From: Elusimicrobiota bacterium
Lineage (GTDB): Bacteria > Elusimicrobiota > Elusimicrobia > O2-12-FULL-59-9
DNA length: 8,040 bases
Reading direction: 5' to 3'
Assembly: GCA_016206405.1 (NCBI GenBank)
Contig: JACQRQ010000248.1
Location: 1 to 8,040, forward strand
Part shown: positions 1 to 7,286 of the stretch, one piece after another
Layout: each line of letters begins with the position of its first letter
Numbering within the stretch: position 1 is the stretch's first letter
Translations under genes and position numbers: made by a program
The notes under the pieces: generated by a model
Database searches by the model: none
What the model was told of the DNA's origin: nothing
What the model saw: the letters and a program-made list of their open reading frames with translations, nothing else

Positions 1-1389
1 AAGCTGAATCGACTTCCCCTCGATGAGCACCGGCTCAAAGGCCTGGATGCCCAAGCGGTGCAGCGTCGGAGCGCGGTTGAGCATGATAGGGTGCTTGGCC
101 GTCACCTGCTCCAAGATATCCCACACTTCCGACCGGACGCGCTCAAAAATCCTCTTGGCGGCCTTGAGCGTGATGTTGTCCTTCTTCATGAGCTCGCGGA
201 TGATGAAGGGCTTAAAAAGCTCCAAAGCCATTTCCTTGGGCAGGCCGCATTGCCCCATCTCCAAATTGGGGCCGACCACCACGACGCTGCGGCCGGAGTA
301 GTCCACGCGCTTGCCCAACAGGTTTTGCCGGAAGCGCCCCTGCTTGCCCTTTAAAATATCGGACAAGGACTTAAGCGGCCGGTTGCCGGCGCCGATGACC
401 ACTTTGCCGCGCGCCCCGTTCTCGATGAGCGCGTCCACGGCTTCCTGCAGCAGCCGCTTCTCATTATGAATCATGACTTCGGGAGCCCGCAGCGCCTCGA
501 TATGCTTGAGACGGTTGTTGCGGTTGATAATCCGCCGGTAAAGATCGTTTAAATCGGAGGTGGCGAAGCGGCCGCCTTCCAACGGCACCAGGGGACGAAG
601 CTCCGGAGGAATCACGGGCAACACCGTCAAAATCATCCACTCCGGGCGATTGCCGCTGGCGGAAAATCCCTCCAAAATCCTAAGGCGGCGCGTCAAACGG
701 GTCCTTTCCGTCTCGGACTGCACCAAATTGACTCTGCCCCGGAGCTCATCCGCCTCCTTCTTGGGGTCGACGTTCTCGAGAAGCTGCCGGATGGCGCCCG
801 CGCCGATGCCCACCTTGAGCTTGGGATGCTCGGCTCTGGCCTTTTGGGCTTCCTCTTCCGTCAAAAGCTCTTTGGCCGAGAAAATTTTCCGCCCCGCGTT
901 GTCCAGCAAATCCTCCAAAACCACATGATGGGCGTAATACACGACCCTCTCCAAATCCAGGGTCTTCATGTTCAAAATCAGCCCGACGCGGGAGGGGGTC
1001 TTCTTCAAAAACCAGATATGCGCCACGGGCACCGCGAGATCGATGGTCCCCATGCGCTCCCGGCGGACCTTGGCTTCGGTCACCTCCACGCCGCAGCGGT
1101 CGCAGACGATGCCCTTAAACTTGATCCAGCGGTACTTGCCGCAGGCGCACTCGTAATCGTGCGCCGGTCCGAAAATGCGCTCGCAGAACAGCCCGTCCCG
1201 CTCGGGCTTCAGCGTCCGGTAATTGATGGTTTCCGGCTTTTTGACTTCCCCGTAGGACCAGGAACGGATCTGCTCCGGGCTGGCGATGGAAAGCTGAATC
1301 GCGTCGAAATCCGAAAAATCAATCGCGGCAGCCCTTTTCTTGCGTTTCGTCGTTGAACCGGCCTTCTGACTCCCGAGTAAACCGATCAT
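1..1389 (-). CDS. rpoC: RNA polymerase beta' subunit, N-terminal 463 codons (partial at window edge)
   Basis: This encodes the start of the largest subunit of the transcribing enzyme, which pairs with RpoB to form the DNA clamp and active centre. Reading from 1389 gives an uninterrupted frame to the left edge. Visible blocks are IRSWSYGEVKKPETINYRT (about residues 41-59), then the clamp zinc-ribbon with C81, C83, C96 and C99 in the usual CxC...CxxC arrangement. Near residues 340-362 is the switch-2 stretch GRFRQNLLGKRVDYSGRSVV, followed by LNRAPTLHRLGIQAFEPVL close to the edge. The catalytic NADFDGD loop should lie just beyond the window. The N-terminus has a short basic segment (TTKRKKR) ahead of the conserved core. 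ATG at 1389 was chosen for length and position. In-frame GTG codons at 1395 and 1404 are possible alternatives. It follows rpoB by 33 nt, in the same frame. Confidence 0.97.
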   Translation of the reverse strand, partial: MIGLLGSQKAGSTTKRKKRAAAIDFSDFDAIQLSIASPEQIRSWSYGEVKKPETINYRTLKPERDGLFCERIFGPAHDYECACGKYRWIKFKGIVCDRCGVEVTEAKVRRERMGTIDLAVPVAHIWFLKKTPSRVGLILNMKTLDLERVVYYAHHVVLEDLLDNAGRKIFSAKELLTEEEAQKARAEHPKLKVGIGAGAIRQLLENVDPKKEADELRGRVNLVQSETERTRLTRRLRILEGFSASGNRPEWMILTVLPVIPPELRPLVPLEGGRFATSDLNDLYRRIINRNNRLKHIEALRAPEVMIHNEKRLLQEAVDALIENGARGKVVIGAGNRPLKSLSDILKGKQGRFRQNLLGKRVDYSGRSVVVVGPNLEMGQCGLPKEMALELFKPFIIRELMKKDNITLKAAKRIFERVRSEVWDILEQVTAKHPIMLNRAPTLHRLGIQAFEPVLIEGKSIQL

Positions 1390-1422
1390 CAGCACCCCCC
1401 CCACGCATGTCCCAAATTCATG
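1390..1422 (-). promoter_or_regulatory. rpoB-rpoC spacer with an eight-G tract acting as ribosome-binding site
   Basis: On the coding strand this 33-nt gap contains eight consecutive G (1395-1402), ending 5 nt before the rpoC ATG. The G run is the only Shine-Dalgarno-like purine stretch at a suitable distance. The frame stays open from the rpoB TGA through to rpoC. No terminator or promoter is visible, so rpoC is most likely co-transcribed with rpoB. Confidence 0.5.
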
Positions 1423-4400
1423 TCATGCCACCGCAGCCTGGCGGGGCGCTTTTTTGGATTTTGAAGCCGCTCCATTCTTGCCGGCGGCCGGCTTAAGGCT
1501 GAGCAAATCGACGTTCAAGCCCAAAGCCTGCAGCTCTTTGACCAGAACCTTGAAGGATTCCGGAATGCCGGGCTCTTGAGGGGGCTCGCCCTTGATGATG
1601 GACTCATACATCTTGGTGCGCCCCACCACGTCGTCGGATTTGACGGTCAAAAATTCCTGAAGGGCGTACGCCGCTCCATAGCCTTCGATGGCCCAGACCT
1701 CCATTTCCCCGAACCTCTGGCCTCCAAACTGCGCCTTCCCGCCCAACGGCTGCCGGGTGATCAAGGAGTACTGTCCCGTGGACCTGGCGTGAATCTTGTC
1801 CTCCACCAAGTGGATAAGCTTCAAGAGGTACATGACGCCGATGGTCACCGGCTCTTCAAAAGGCTGCCCGGTCCGGCCGTCGAACAGCGTGATTCTGCAG
1901 TCGTCGGTCGGCAGGTAGCGCTCCGGCACCCCGGCCTTGCGCAGCGACTCCTTGGCTTCCCGGACTTTGTCGATGATCTGGGACTCTTTGGCGCCGTCGA
2001 AGACGGGACAAATCATCTGCGTGTCCAGCACGCGCCCCGCCCAGCCCAGCGTGGTCTCCAGAAGCTGTCCCACGTTCATTCTGGAAGGAACGCTCAGCGG
2101 GGAGAGCACGACGTCCACGGGCGTCCCGTCGGGAAGGTAAGGCATGTCCTCCGCGGGAAGAATCTTGGCGATGACGCCCTTATTGCCGTGGCGCCCGGCC
2201 GCTTTGTCGCCGACCTGAAGCCGGCGTTTGCAGGCCAGGAAAACTTTGACCACTTTGTTGACGGTCACCGGAAGGTCGTCGCCGTGTTTGACGCTTTCCT
2301 TTTCGCGCGCCACCTCGTCCTGAAGCTTCTTTTCCAGCAAAGCGTAGTAGTACTCGACGCGCTGGCCCTCTTCCTTGGATTGCCGTCCCGGCGTCTTGTC
2401 CAGCTCCGCCAAGGCGTCTTTTTTCTTCGCCGCGAGCTCTTTGAGCTCGTGCTTCAAGCGGGAATCCAATGCCTGAAGCTGCTTGCGCTGCAGAGGCTTG
2501 GGACGCTTTTCCCTCCGGACGAAGACGCGGGTCGCGATCACCTTCCCGGTCACGCCCGGCGGCACTCTCAGGGAGGCGTCCTGCACGTCTTCGGCTTTCT
2601 TGCCGAAAATCACCTTCAAAAGCCTTTCTTCAGGCGAAAGCTGCTGCTCGCCTTTGGGGGCCACTTTGCCGACTAAAATATCTCCCGGGCGCACGATGGT
2701 CGAAGGGACCACGATGCCATTTTCATCCAGGTGCTCAAGGGCGTCGGCGCCGACATTGGGGATATCCCGGGTGATTTCCTCGGCCCCCAGCTTGGTGTCG
2801 CGGGCTTCCACCTCAAATTCCTGGATATGGATGGAGGTGAATGTGTCGTCTCGAACCAGCCTGTCCGAAACCAAAATGGCGTCCTCAAAATTATAGCCCT
2901 CCCAAGGCATGAAGGCCACCAGCAGGTTTTTTCCCAGGGCCAATTGGCCCTCGGCCACGGCCGAGCCGTCGGCGATGATTTCCCCGGCTTTGACCCTTTG
3001 GCCCGGGGCGACGATGGCGCGCTGGTTGACGCAGGTGTCTTGGTTGGAGCGGTCGTACTTTCGAAGCCAATAGACGTCCGGCTCCTTCGCCTCGTCGCTT
3101 TGCACGGCGATGAACCGCGCGGTCGAGCAAACGACTTTGCCGGCGCGCTTGGCGACCAGCGACGAGCCGGAATCCCTCGCGACCGCCGCTTCCACCCCCG
3201 TTCCGACGATCGGAGCTTCGGTCACCAGCAGCGGAACGGCCTGGCGCTGCATGTTGGAGCCCATGAGGGCGCGGTTGGCGTCGTCATGCTCCAAAAACGG
3301 TATCAGGGAGGCCGAAACCGACACCACCTGCATCGGGGAAATGTCCATGAAGTCTACCTTGGCGGGCTCCACCACCGGAAAGTCGCCGCGGTAGCGGCAC
3401 AAAACGTTGTCCACGGCGAACCGGGATTTTTCCAACGGGACGTTCGCCTGCGCCACCACGACGTCGTTTTCCATGTCCGCGGTTAAAAAAACGACCTCAT
3501 CGGATACCCGCCCTTTTTCCACGCGGCGGTAGGGAGACTCGATCAATCCCAGCGAGTTGACTTGCGCATACGAAGCCAGCGAAGTGATCAGTCCGATGTT
3601 GGGACCCTCGGGGGTTTCAATCGGGCAAATCCGTCCGTAATGGGTGAAGTGGACGTCTCGAACCTCGAAGCCGGCGCGCTTTCGGTTGAGGCCTCCGGGT
3701 CCCAGAGCGGAGAGCCGCCGCTTGTGAGTGAGCTCCGCAAGCGGGTTGATTTGGTCCATGAACTGCGAAAGCTGCGACGTCCCAAAAAACTTTCTCAAGA
3801 TGCCCACGATGGGGGCCGTATTGAGCAGGGTCCGGGGCGTGAGGCCCGTCTTGTCCTGGACGCTCATCTTATCGCGCACCACGCGGGAAATCTGCGCCAG
3901 CCCCACGCGGATCTGATTTTCCAGGAGCTCTCCGATGCCGCGGACGCGGCGGTTGCCCAGGTGATCGATATCATCGGTCTCGATCACGCAGCGCTCCCCG
4001 TTGTGCTCCAAGCGGGTTACGCCGTTGTTCAAGGCGATCACGTGCTGCATCGTGACGATCAAGTCCGCGACCGTCAGCGTCCGCCGCTTGTCGGAAGGGA
4101 GAGGGAACTTCACGTCGTCGCGGTCCGCCAGCCTCTGCAGGAGGACCTTGAGTTTCTTGAATATCTTGTAGCGCCCGACGCGGCTTAAGTCGTACTTGCG
4201 GAGGTTCTTGAACACCAGGTTGTCCAGATACGTCTCGGCCTGCCCCGGAACCAGAAATTCCTGACCGCGGAGCTTTTTATAAATTTCCTGCTGCGAATCT
4301 TTGGCGCCCTTGAAATTGTCGCGCCTTAAAGTCTCCAGAATGGTGGGATCGTCCTGATCCGGATTGCCCGCCAAAACCCGAATCGAATCCGTTTTTTTCT

Positions 4401-5208
4401 CAAGCAGCCGGCGAAAAGCCTCGTGCGTCACCATCTGGCGGGCTTCCAGCAGAATCTCCCCCGTGGCCTTGTCGACCACGTCCTCGGCCGCGACGCGGCG
4501 CAGGACGTTTTCCTGGTTGGCTTCGGAAACGTCGACTTTCTCAATGGGATAAAAAATCTTCAGCAGCTCCGCGTCGGTCTCGATGCCGCACGCCCGCAAA
4601 AAGGTGGTCGCGGCGAATTTTTTCTTGCGGTCGATGCGGACATATAAGGCGTTGTTTAAATCAAACTCGAACTCTATCCACGCGCCGCGATAAGGGATGA
4701 TGCGGGCGAAATAAAGCGCCTTGCCCAAGGAGGAAATTTTCTTTTCCTCGTCTTCCTCGAAAATAATTCCGGGCGAGCGATGCAATTGGCTGACGACGAC
4801 GCGCTCGGCGCCGTTGATGATGAACGACGCGTTTTCGGTCATCAAGGGAAGGTCGCACAAAACGACCTCCTGTTCCACGATCTCCTTGAGCTTGCCGCTC
4901 GGCTGGCGGGAGGAAAGCCTTAAGACGACCTTGAGCGGGGCGGCCCAGGTGCCGTCGTGAATGCGCGCGTCTTCGACGGAAACATAGCGCGGGTCCGCGA
5001 TCTCATAGCGCACGAAGTCAAGAACCATGCTGCCGTCCACGTTTTCCAAAGGAAACACGTCGAAGAAAACGCCCTGCAGTCCTTGTATCTTGCGCTCCGC
5101 CGGAGGGACGCCGCGCTGCAAAAAGTTCGTAAAGGAGTGCTGCTGCATCTCCAATAAATCGGGCAACTTCAGGATTTGCGCAATCTTCGCGAAATTATGC
5201 TGTTTCAA
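1423..5208 (-). CDS. rpoB: RNA polymerase beta subunit
   Basis: This is the complete second-largest subunit of RNA polymerase, 1261 residues. That lies between the Bacillus-type (about 1180) and E. coli (1342) lengths. The conserved blocks occur in order: SFIINGAERVVVSQLHRSPG in the N-terminal protrusion; the rifampicin-pocket stretch from FGTSQLSQFMDQ (starting near residue 475) through THKRRLSALGPGG; HYGRICPIETPEGPNIGLI; MPWEGYNFEDAILVSDRL; GDKAAGRHGNKGVI (near 1000); and GGKAQFGGQRFGEMEVWA near 1160, before the C-terminal anchor of beta'. A lysine/glutamate-rich, probably helical segment (about residues 930-985) precedes the HGDDLPV block. The last 20 residues are a basic, alanine-rich tail. 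The start is TTG at 5208-5206, with GGAGG at 5220-5216 seven nt upstream. No in-frame ATG or GTG lies nearby upstream, and the first internal ATG (residue 21) would remove conserved sequence. Confidence 0.98.
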   Translation of the reverse strand: MKQHNFAKIAQILKLPDLLEMQQHSFTNFLQRGVPPAERKIQGLQGVFFDVFPLENVDGSMVLDFVRYEIADPRYVSVEDARIHDGTWAAPLKVVLRLSSRQPSGKLKEIVEQEVVLCDLPLMTENASFIINGAERVVVSQLHRSPGIIFEEDEEKKISSLGKALYFARIIPYRGAWIEFEFDLNNALYVRIDRKKKFAATTFLRACGIETDAELLKIFYPIEKVDVSEANQENVLRRVAAEDVVDKATGEILLEARQMVTHEAFRRLLEKKTDSIRVLAGNPDQDDPTILETLRRDNFKGAKDSQQEIYKKLRGQEFLVPGQAETYLDNLVFKNLRKYDLSRVGRYKIFKKLKVLLQRLADRDDVKFPLPSDKRRTLTVADLIVTMQHVIALNNGVTRLEHNGERCVIETDDIDHLGNRRVRGIGELLENQIRVGLAQISRVVRDKMSVQDKTGLTPRTLLNTAPIVGILRKFFGTSQLSQFMDQINPLAELTHKRRLSALGPGGLNRKRAGFEVRDVHFTHYGRICPIETPEGPNIGLITSLASYAQVNSLGLIESPYRRVEKGRVSDEVVFLTADMENDVVVAQANVPLEKSRFAVDNVLCRYRGDFPVVEPAKVDFMDISPMQVVSVSASLIPFLEHDDANRALMGSNMQRQAVPLLVTEAPIVGTGVEAAVARDSGSSLVAKRAGKVVCSTARFIAVQSDEAKEPDVYWLRKYDRSNQDTCVNQRAIVAPGQRVKAGEIIADGSAVAEGQLALGKNLLVAFMPWEGYNFEDAILVSDRLVRDDTFTSIHIQEFEVEARDTKLGAEEITRDIPNVGADALEHLDENGIVVPSTIVRPGDILVGKVAPKGEQQLSPEERLLKVIFGKKAEDVQDASLRVPPGVTGKVIATRVFVRREKRPKPLQRKQLQALDSRLKHELKELAAKKKDALAELDKTPGRQSKEEGQRVEYYYALLEKKLQDEVAREKESVKHGDDLPVTVNKVVKVFLACKRRLQVGDKAAGRHGNKGVIAKILPAEDMPYLPDGTPVDVVLSPLSVPSRMNVGQLLETTLGWAGRVLDTQMICPVFDGAKESQIIDKVREAKESLRKAGVPERYLPTDDCRITLFDGRTGQPFEEPVTIGVMYLLKLIHLVEDKIHARSTGQYSLITRQPLGGKAQFGGQRFGEMEVWAIEGYGAAYALQEFLTVKSDDVVGRTKMYESIIKGEPPQEPGIPESFKVLVKELQALGLNVDLLSLKPAAGKNGAASKSKKAPRQAAVA

Positions 5209-5215
5209 TGGGTTT

Positions 5216-5220
5216 CCTCC
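5216..5220 (-). promoter_or_regulatory. Shine-Dalgarno site of rpoB (decides the TTG start)
   Basis: GGAGG on the coding strand lies 7 nt before the TTG codon at 5208. This ideal spacing, with no nearby in-frame ATG, supports the rare TTG start for rpoB. Confidence 0.8.
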
Positions 5221-5223
5221 GTA

Positions 5224-5301
5224 TTCCGGCGTCCGTTCGCCGGGCGACTGGGCAACGGCCCCCGGATCCTCCCGGGCGGCGGCATGCGCCGGGCCGGCGA
5301 G
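5224..5301 (-). promoter_or_regulatory. rplL-rpoB spacer with three GC-rich hairpins (possible attenuator or processing region)
   Basis: The gap between rplL and rpoB can form three successive hairpins: 5287-5299 (5 bp, loop of 3), 5261-5276 (5 bp, loop of 6) and 5226-5243 (perfect 6 bp CCGGCG/CGCCGG, loop of 6). None is followed by a U-tract, so a full intrinsic terminator is not supported. In E. coli the same gap contains a partial terminator and an RNase III site that set the ratio of L12 to beta. A comparable role here is inferred from position only. Confidence 0.35.
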
Positions 5302-5307
5302 TTCAGC

Positions 5308-5709
5308 TTATTTCAACTCGACTGTCGCGCCCGCTTGGGCGAGCTTGGCTTTCCAATCTTCGGCTTGAGCCTTGGGCACGCCGTCTTTGACGGACTTGGG
5401 CGCGGCCTCCACCATATCTTTGGCTTCCTTAAGCCCCAGCCCGGTGATCTCGCGCACCACTTTGATCACCTGGATTTTTTTATCGCCCGCGGAAGTCAAA
5501 ACGACGGAATACTCCGTTTTTTCTTCAGCCGGCGCGGCGGCGGCGGCGGCTCCGCCCGCCCCCGATGGCGCCTGAACCGCGACCCCGGCGGCGGCGGCTT
5601 TTACGCCGAATTTATCTTCAATGGCCTTGACCAAATCCGCGAGTTCCATGACGCTTAAATTGGAAATGGCGTCCACGATTTGATCTTTATTCAAGGTACC
5701 GGTAGTCAT
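5308..5709 (-). CDS. rplL: Large-subunit ribosomal protein L7/L12
   Basis: This is the acidic stalk protein, bound as dimers to L10, that recruits translational GTPases. It is 133 residues, slightly longer than the 121 of E. coli. Residues 6-36 form the dimerisation domain (IVDAISNLSVMELADLVKAIE). Residues 37-62 are an alanine/glycine-rich hinge. From residue 66 the factor-binding C-terminal domain is clear: KKIQVIKVVREITGLGLKEA, ending in GATVELK. GGAGGG lies just upstream of the ATG at 5709. The gene follows rplJ by 18 nt, the normal stalk-gene pair, and precedes rpoB by about 100 nt. Confidence 0.98.
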   Translation of the reverse strand: MTTGTLNKDQIVDAISNLSVMELADLVKAIEDKFGVKAAAAGVAVQAPSGAGGAAAAAAPAEEKTEYSVVLTSAGDKKIQVIKVVREITGLGLKEAKDMVEAAPKSVKDGVPKAQAEDWKAKLAQAGATVELK

Positions 5710-5727
5710 TTTCCCTCCATCTCCGAA

Positions 5728-6255
5728 TTATTTCTTATTCGTCTTGACGGCCGTTAAAACGGACGCCAAATCGCGGATCGGCGCCTGCAAAACCCCGGCG
5801 ATTTGACTCACGCAAGAGTAAAGCGATCCCGCCAGCTTCGCCAGCAGTTCCTGCCGGCTGCCCAGTTTTGAGAGCCGGTTGACCTCCTCCGGGGCGAACC
5901 AGCGCCCCTCCAAAAATCCCGCCTTGAGGATCAGCGCCGGCTCCTGCTTGGCGTACTCGATGAGGACTTTGGCCACGCCGGCGGCGTCGCTGGAGCGGCC
6001 GAACACCAACGCCACGGGTCCTTCAAACAAATTCACTTTCGCGTTCTCCATGCCCGCCTCTTTGAGGGCATGGTGCGCGATGCTGTTTTTGACCACCTGA
6101 TAACGCGAGGAAAACGGTTTCAGCTTCAACCGGAGATCCTGAAGATGCTGGAATTTGAGCCCCTGAAAGCCGGTGAAATAAACGTGCGAAGATTCCTTGA
6201 AGGTTTCCGCCAAACCGGATGATTTTTGTTTCTTTGCCGCTCTTGTCGATTTCAT
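5728..6255 (-). CDS. rplJ: Large-subunit ribosomal protein L10
   Basis: L10 anchors the L7/L12 dimers to 23S rRNA at the stalk base. It is 175 residues, within the family range. The RNA-binding N-terminal domain shows the usual pattern: a basic start, HVYFTGFQGLKFQHLQDLR, then YQVVKNSIAHHAL and FEGPVALVFG. The last 40 residues (QELLAKLAGSLYSCVSQIAG and on) form the long helix that carries L12 dimers. ATG at 6255 is preceded by a modest AGGG eight nt upstream, which overlaps the stop codon of the preceding barrel gene. Translation may therefore be coupled to that gene. In many bacteria L10 with L12 represses its own mRNA through a leader ahead of rplJ. Here only 10 nt separate rplJ from the upstream gene, so a classic leader is absent or embedded in the upstream coding sequence. 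Confidence 0.97.
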   Translation of the reverse strand: MKSTRAAKKQKSSGLAETFKESSHVYFTGFQGLKFQHLQDLRLKLKPFSSRYQVVKNSIAHHALKEAGMENAKVNLFEGPVALVFGRSSDAAGVAKVLIEYAKQEPALILKAGFLEGRWFAPEEVNRLSKLGSRQELLAKLAGSLYSCVSQIAGVLQAPIRDLASVLTAVKTNKK

Positions 6256-6265
6256 AGCTTTGACC

Positions 6266-7081
6266 CTAGAACTTAATCTCCAATCCGCAGCCGAAGGATA
6301 CTCCTTTAACGAAGGCCGCCTCCGCCACGAGGCTCTCCCTGGAAGTCCACTGATACCGGACGCCCAAAAATGGACTCACCCCGTCCTCGATGCCGCCGGC
6401 GGCGGAGCCGTCCGCGAAGTCCGACAGATGGGTCTGAATCCTTTGCCACCGCACCCCGCCGTAAGGCTCCCAATCGGCGAAGCGATGGCTGGCCTCAAAA
6501 GCCAATTGGTATTGATAAAGATCCAAACGATGATCGATGCTTTTGCCCCCGAGAGAGCCCTGCGTCAGACGGCTGAAAAAATAACGCGAGCGCGCCATGG
6601 CCGCGTCCAGCGCGATGGCCGGCATCACGGGGGTGTCGGGATGCAAGACGGCTCTCATTCCCGCCCCATAAGTCCAGCCGATGCGCTCGCCCGAGAGCGT
6701 GTTGGTCACGGTGGCCGAAGGCACATGCAGCGCGTACTTGCCGGCCCCCGCGAGCGCGTAATACTGAATTTGCTCCCAAGGCTGAATCACCCATTTTAAA
6801 AACAAGCCGCCGCCGTCGCCCTCGCCTTTGACGTCGCCCCCGGATTGGCTGGCGTACACGACCGAGCTGCTTTTGGACACCGCGCTGCCGGAGCCGTTGA
6901 GCGCGAAATTCAAGTCCTGCCCCGCCGAGCCCTGGTAATAGACGATCACCTTCGATGACCCCTCGGGCATTTGCCGCGCCGAGGTCATCAATGCCTGAGC
7001 CCGCGCATCCTTGGTCCAAAAAGCGCCGGAAAAAAGCGGCAGGATGACGATTAAACGGCGAATCCACCGATGACGGAGCAT
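6266..7081 (-). CDS. Secreted protein, probable outer-membrane beta-barrel of unknown function
   Basis: I do not recognise the family. The 271-residue product begins with a classic signal peptide: arginines and histidine at residues 3-9, hydrophobic LIVILPLFSGAF (10-21), then A26-R27-A28, a likely signal peptidase I site before Q29. The mature part is rich in glycine, serine and aromatics, with short alternating strands such as VIVYYQGS, IQYYALAGAGKYAL, PYGGVRWQRI and GVSPFLGVRYQW. It ends in a phenylalanine (CGLEIKF), the hallmark of BAM-assembled outer-membrane proteins. No enzyme motif is visible. ATG at 7081 is directly preceded by an in-frame TGA, so the frame cannot extend upstream. The nearest purine-rich stretch (GAAGGGA) is about 13 nt away, so initiation may be weak. 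It lies between 5S rRNA and rplJ with no room for its own promoter or a terminator. Confidence 0.75.
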   Translation of the reverse strand: MLRHRWIRRLIVILPLFSGAFWTKDARAQALMTSARQMPEGSSKVIVYYQGSAGQDLNFALNGSGSAVSKSSSVVYASQSGGDVKGEGDGGGLFLKWVIQPWEQIQYYALAGAGKYALHVPSATVTNTLSGERIGWTYGAGMRAVLHPDTPVMPAIALDAAMARSRYFFSRLTQGSLGGKSIDHRLDLYQYQLAFEASHRFADWEPYGGVRWQRIQTHLSDFADGSAAGGIEDGVSPFLGVRYQWTSRESLVAEAAFVKGVSFGCGLEIKF

Positions 7082-7104
7082 TCAACAGACTTTTCCCTTC
7101 ATGA

Positions 7105-7254
7105 ATGATGGCCAGGGAGGACCAGCAGCGACCTACTCTTCCAACACCGGATTGGGTGTCAGTACCATCAGCCCTGACAGGCTTAACTGCCGAGTTCGGA
7201 ATGGGATCGGGTGTTTCCCTGTCGGAAATGCCACTGGCCCACCGTGGCCATCAT
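7105..7254 (-). other. Precursor processing stem enclosing 5S rRNA
   Basis: On the RNA strand the arm AUGAUGGCCA (7254-7245), just before 5S, is perfectly complementary to UGGCCAUCAU (7114-7105), just after it. This 10-bp helix lies outside the 5S helix I and would bring both 5S ends together for endonuclease maturation. It is not followed by a U-tract, so it does not look like a terminator. Confidence 0.65.
7119..7240 (-). rRNA. rrf: 5S ribosomal RNA
   Basis: The RNA strand contains the universal 5S core GGGAAACACCCGAUCCCAUU followed by CCGAACUCGGCAGUUAAGCC, then the UGAUGGUACU and GGAAGAGUAGGUCGCUGCUGG segments. The ends were set by helix I, an 11-bp pairing of GGGCCAGUGGC with GCUGCUGGUCC. 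The resulting length is 122 nt, typical for 5S. It lies 46 nt after the 23S end on the same strand, in normal rrn order. The exact ends could shift by one or two nt. Confidence 0.93.
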
Positions 7255-7286
7255 GCAAGTTTTTTTCTTCTTATTGATCGAAGTAT
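7241..7286 (-). other. 23S-5S internal transcribed spacer
   Basis: This 46-nt spacer holds no tRNA. It includes an A-rich run and the 5' arm of the 5S processing stem. Confidence 0.7.

Noticed and set aside
58..1356. Plus-strand frames at 58-354, 560-928 and 826-1356
   Set aside because: They are antisense shadows of the rpoC reading frame, which matches beta' motifs from residue 1 to the window edge.
1576..4188. Long plus-strand open frames (1576-2676, 2731-3486, 3562-4188) opposite rpoB
   Set aside because: They lie antisense to a fully conserved rpoB. The translations are rich in His, Arg and Gly with no recognisable domain, as expected from the mirror frame of GC-rich coding sequence.
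5209..5307. Possible promoter between rplL and rpoB
   Set aside because: The spacer is strongly GC-rich, with no -10-like AT element. Only hairpins and the rpoB ribosome-binding site are visible.
6495..7085. A 196-codon minus-strand frame starting at TTG 7085
   Set aside because: It overlaps the barrel gene in another frame and translates to an arginine/glycine-rich product with no domain. The overlapping frame has a coherent signal peptide, strand pattern and C-terminal Phe.
7082..7118. Possible terminator after 5S rRNA
   Set aside because: The stem formed by the 5S flanks is followed by CAUUCAUGAAGGG-like sequence with no U-tract, so it fits a processing stem better.
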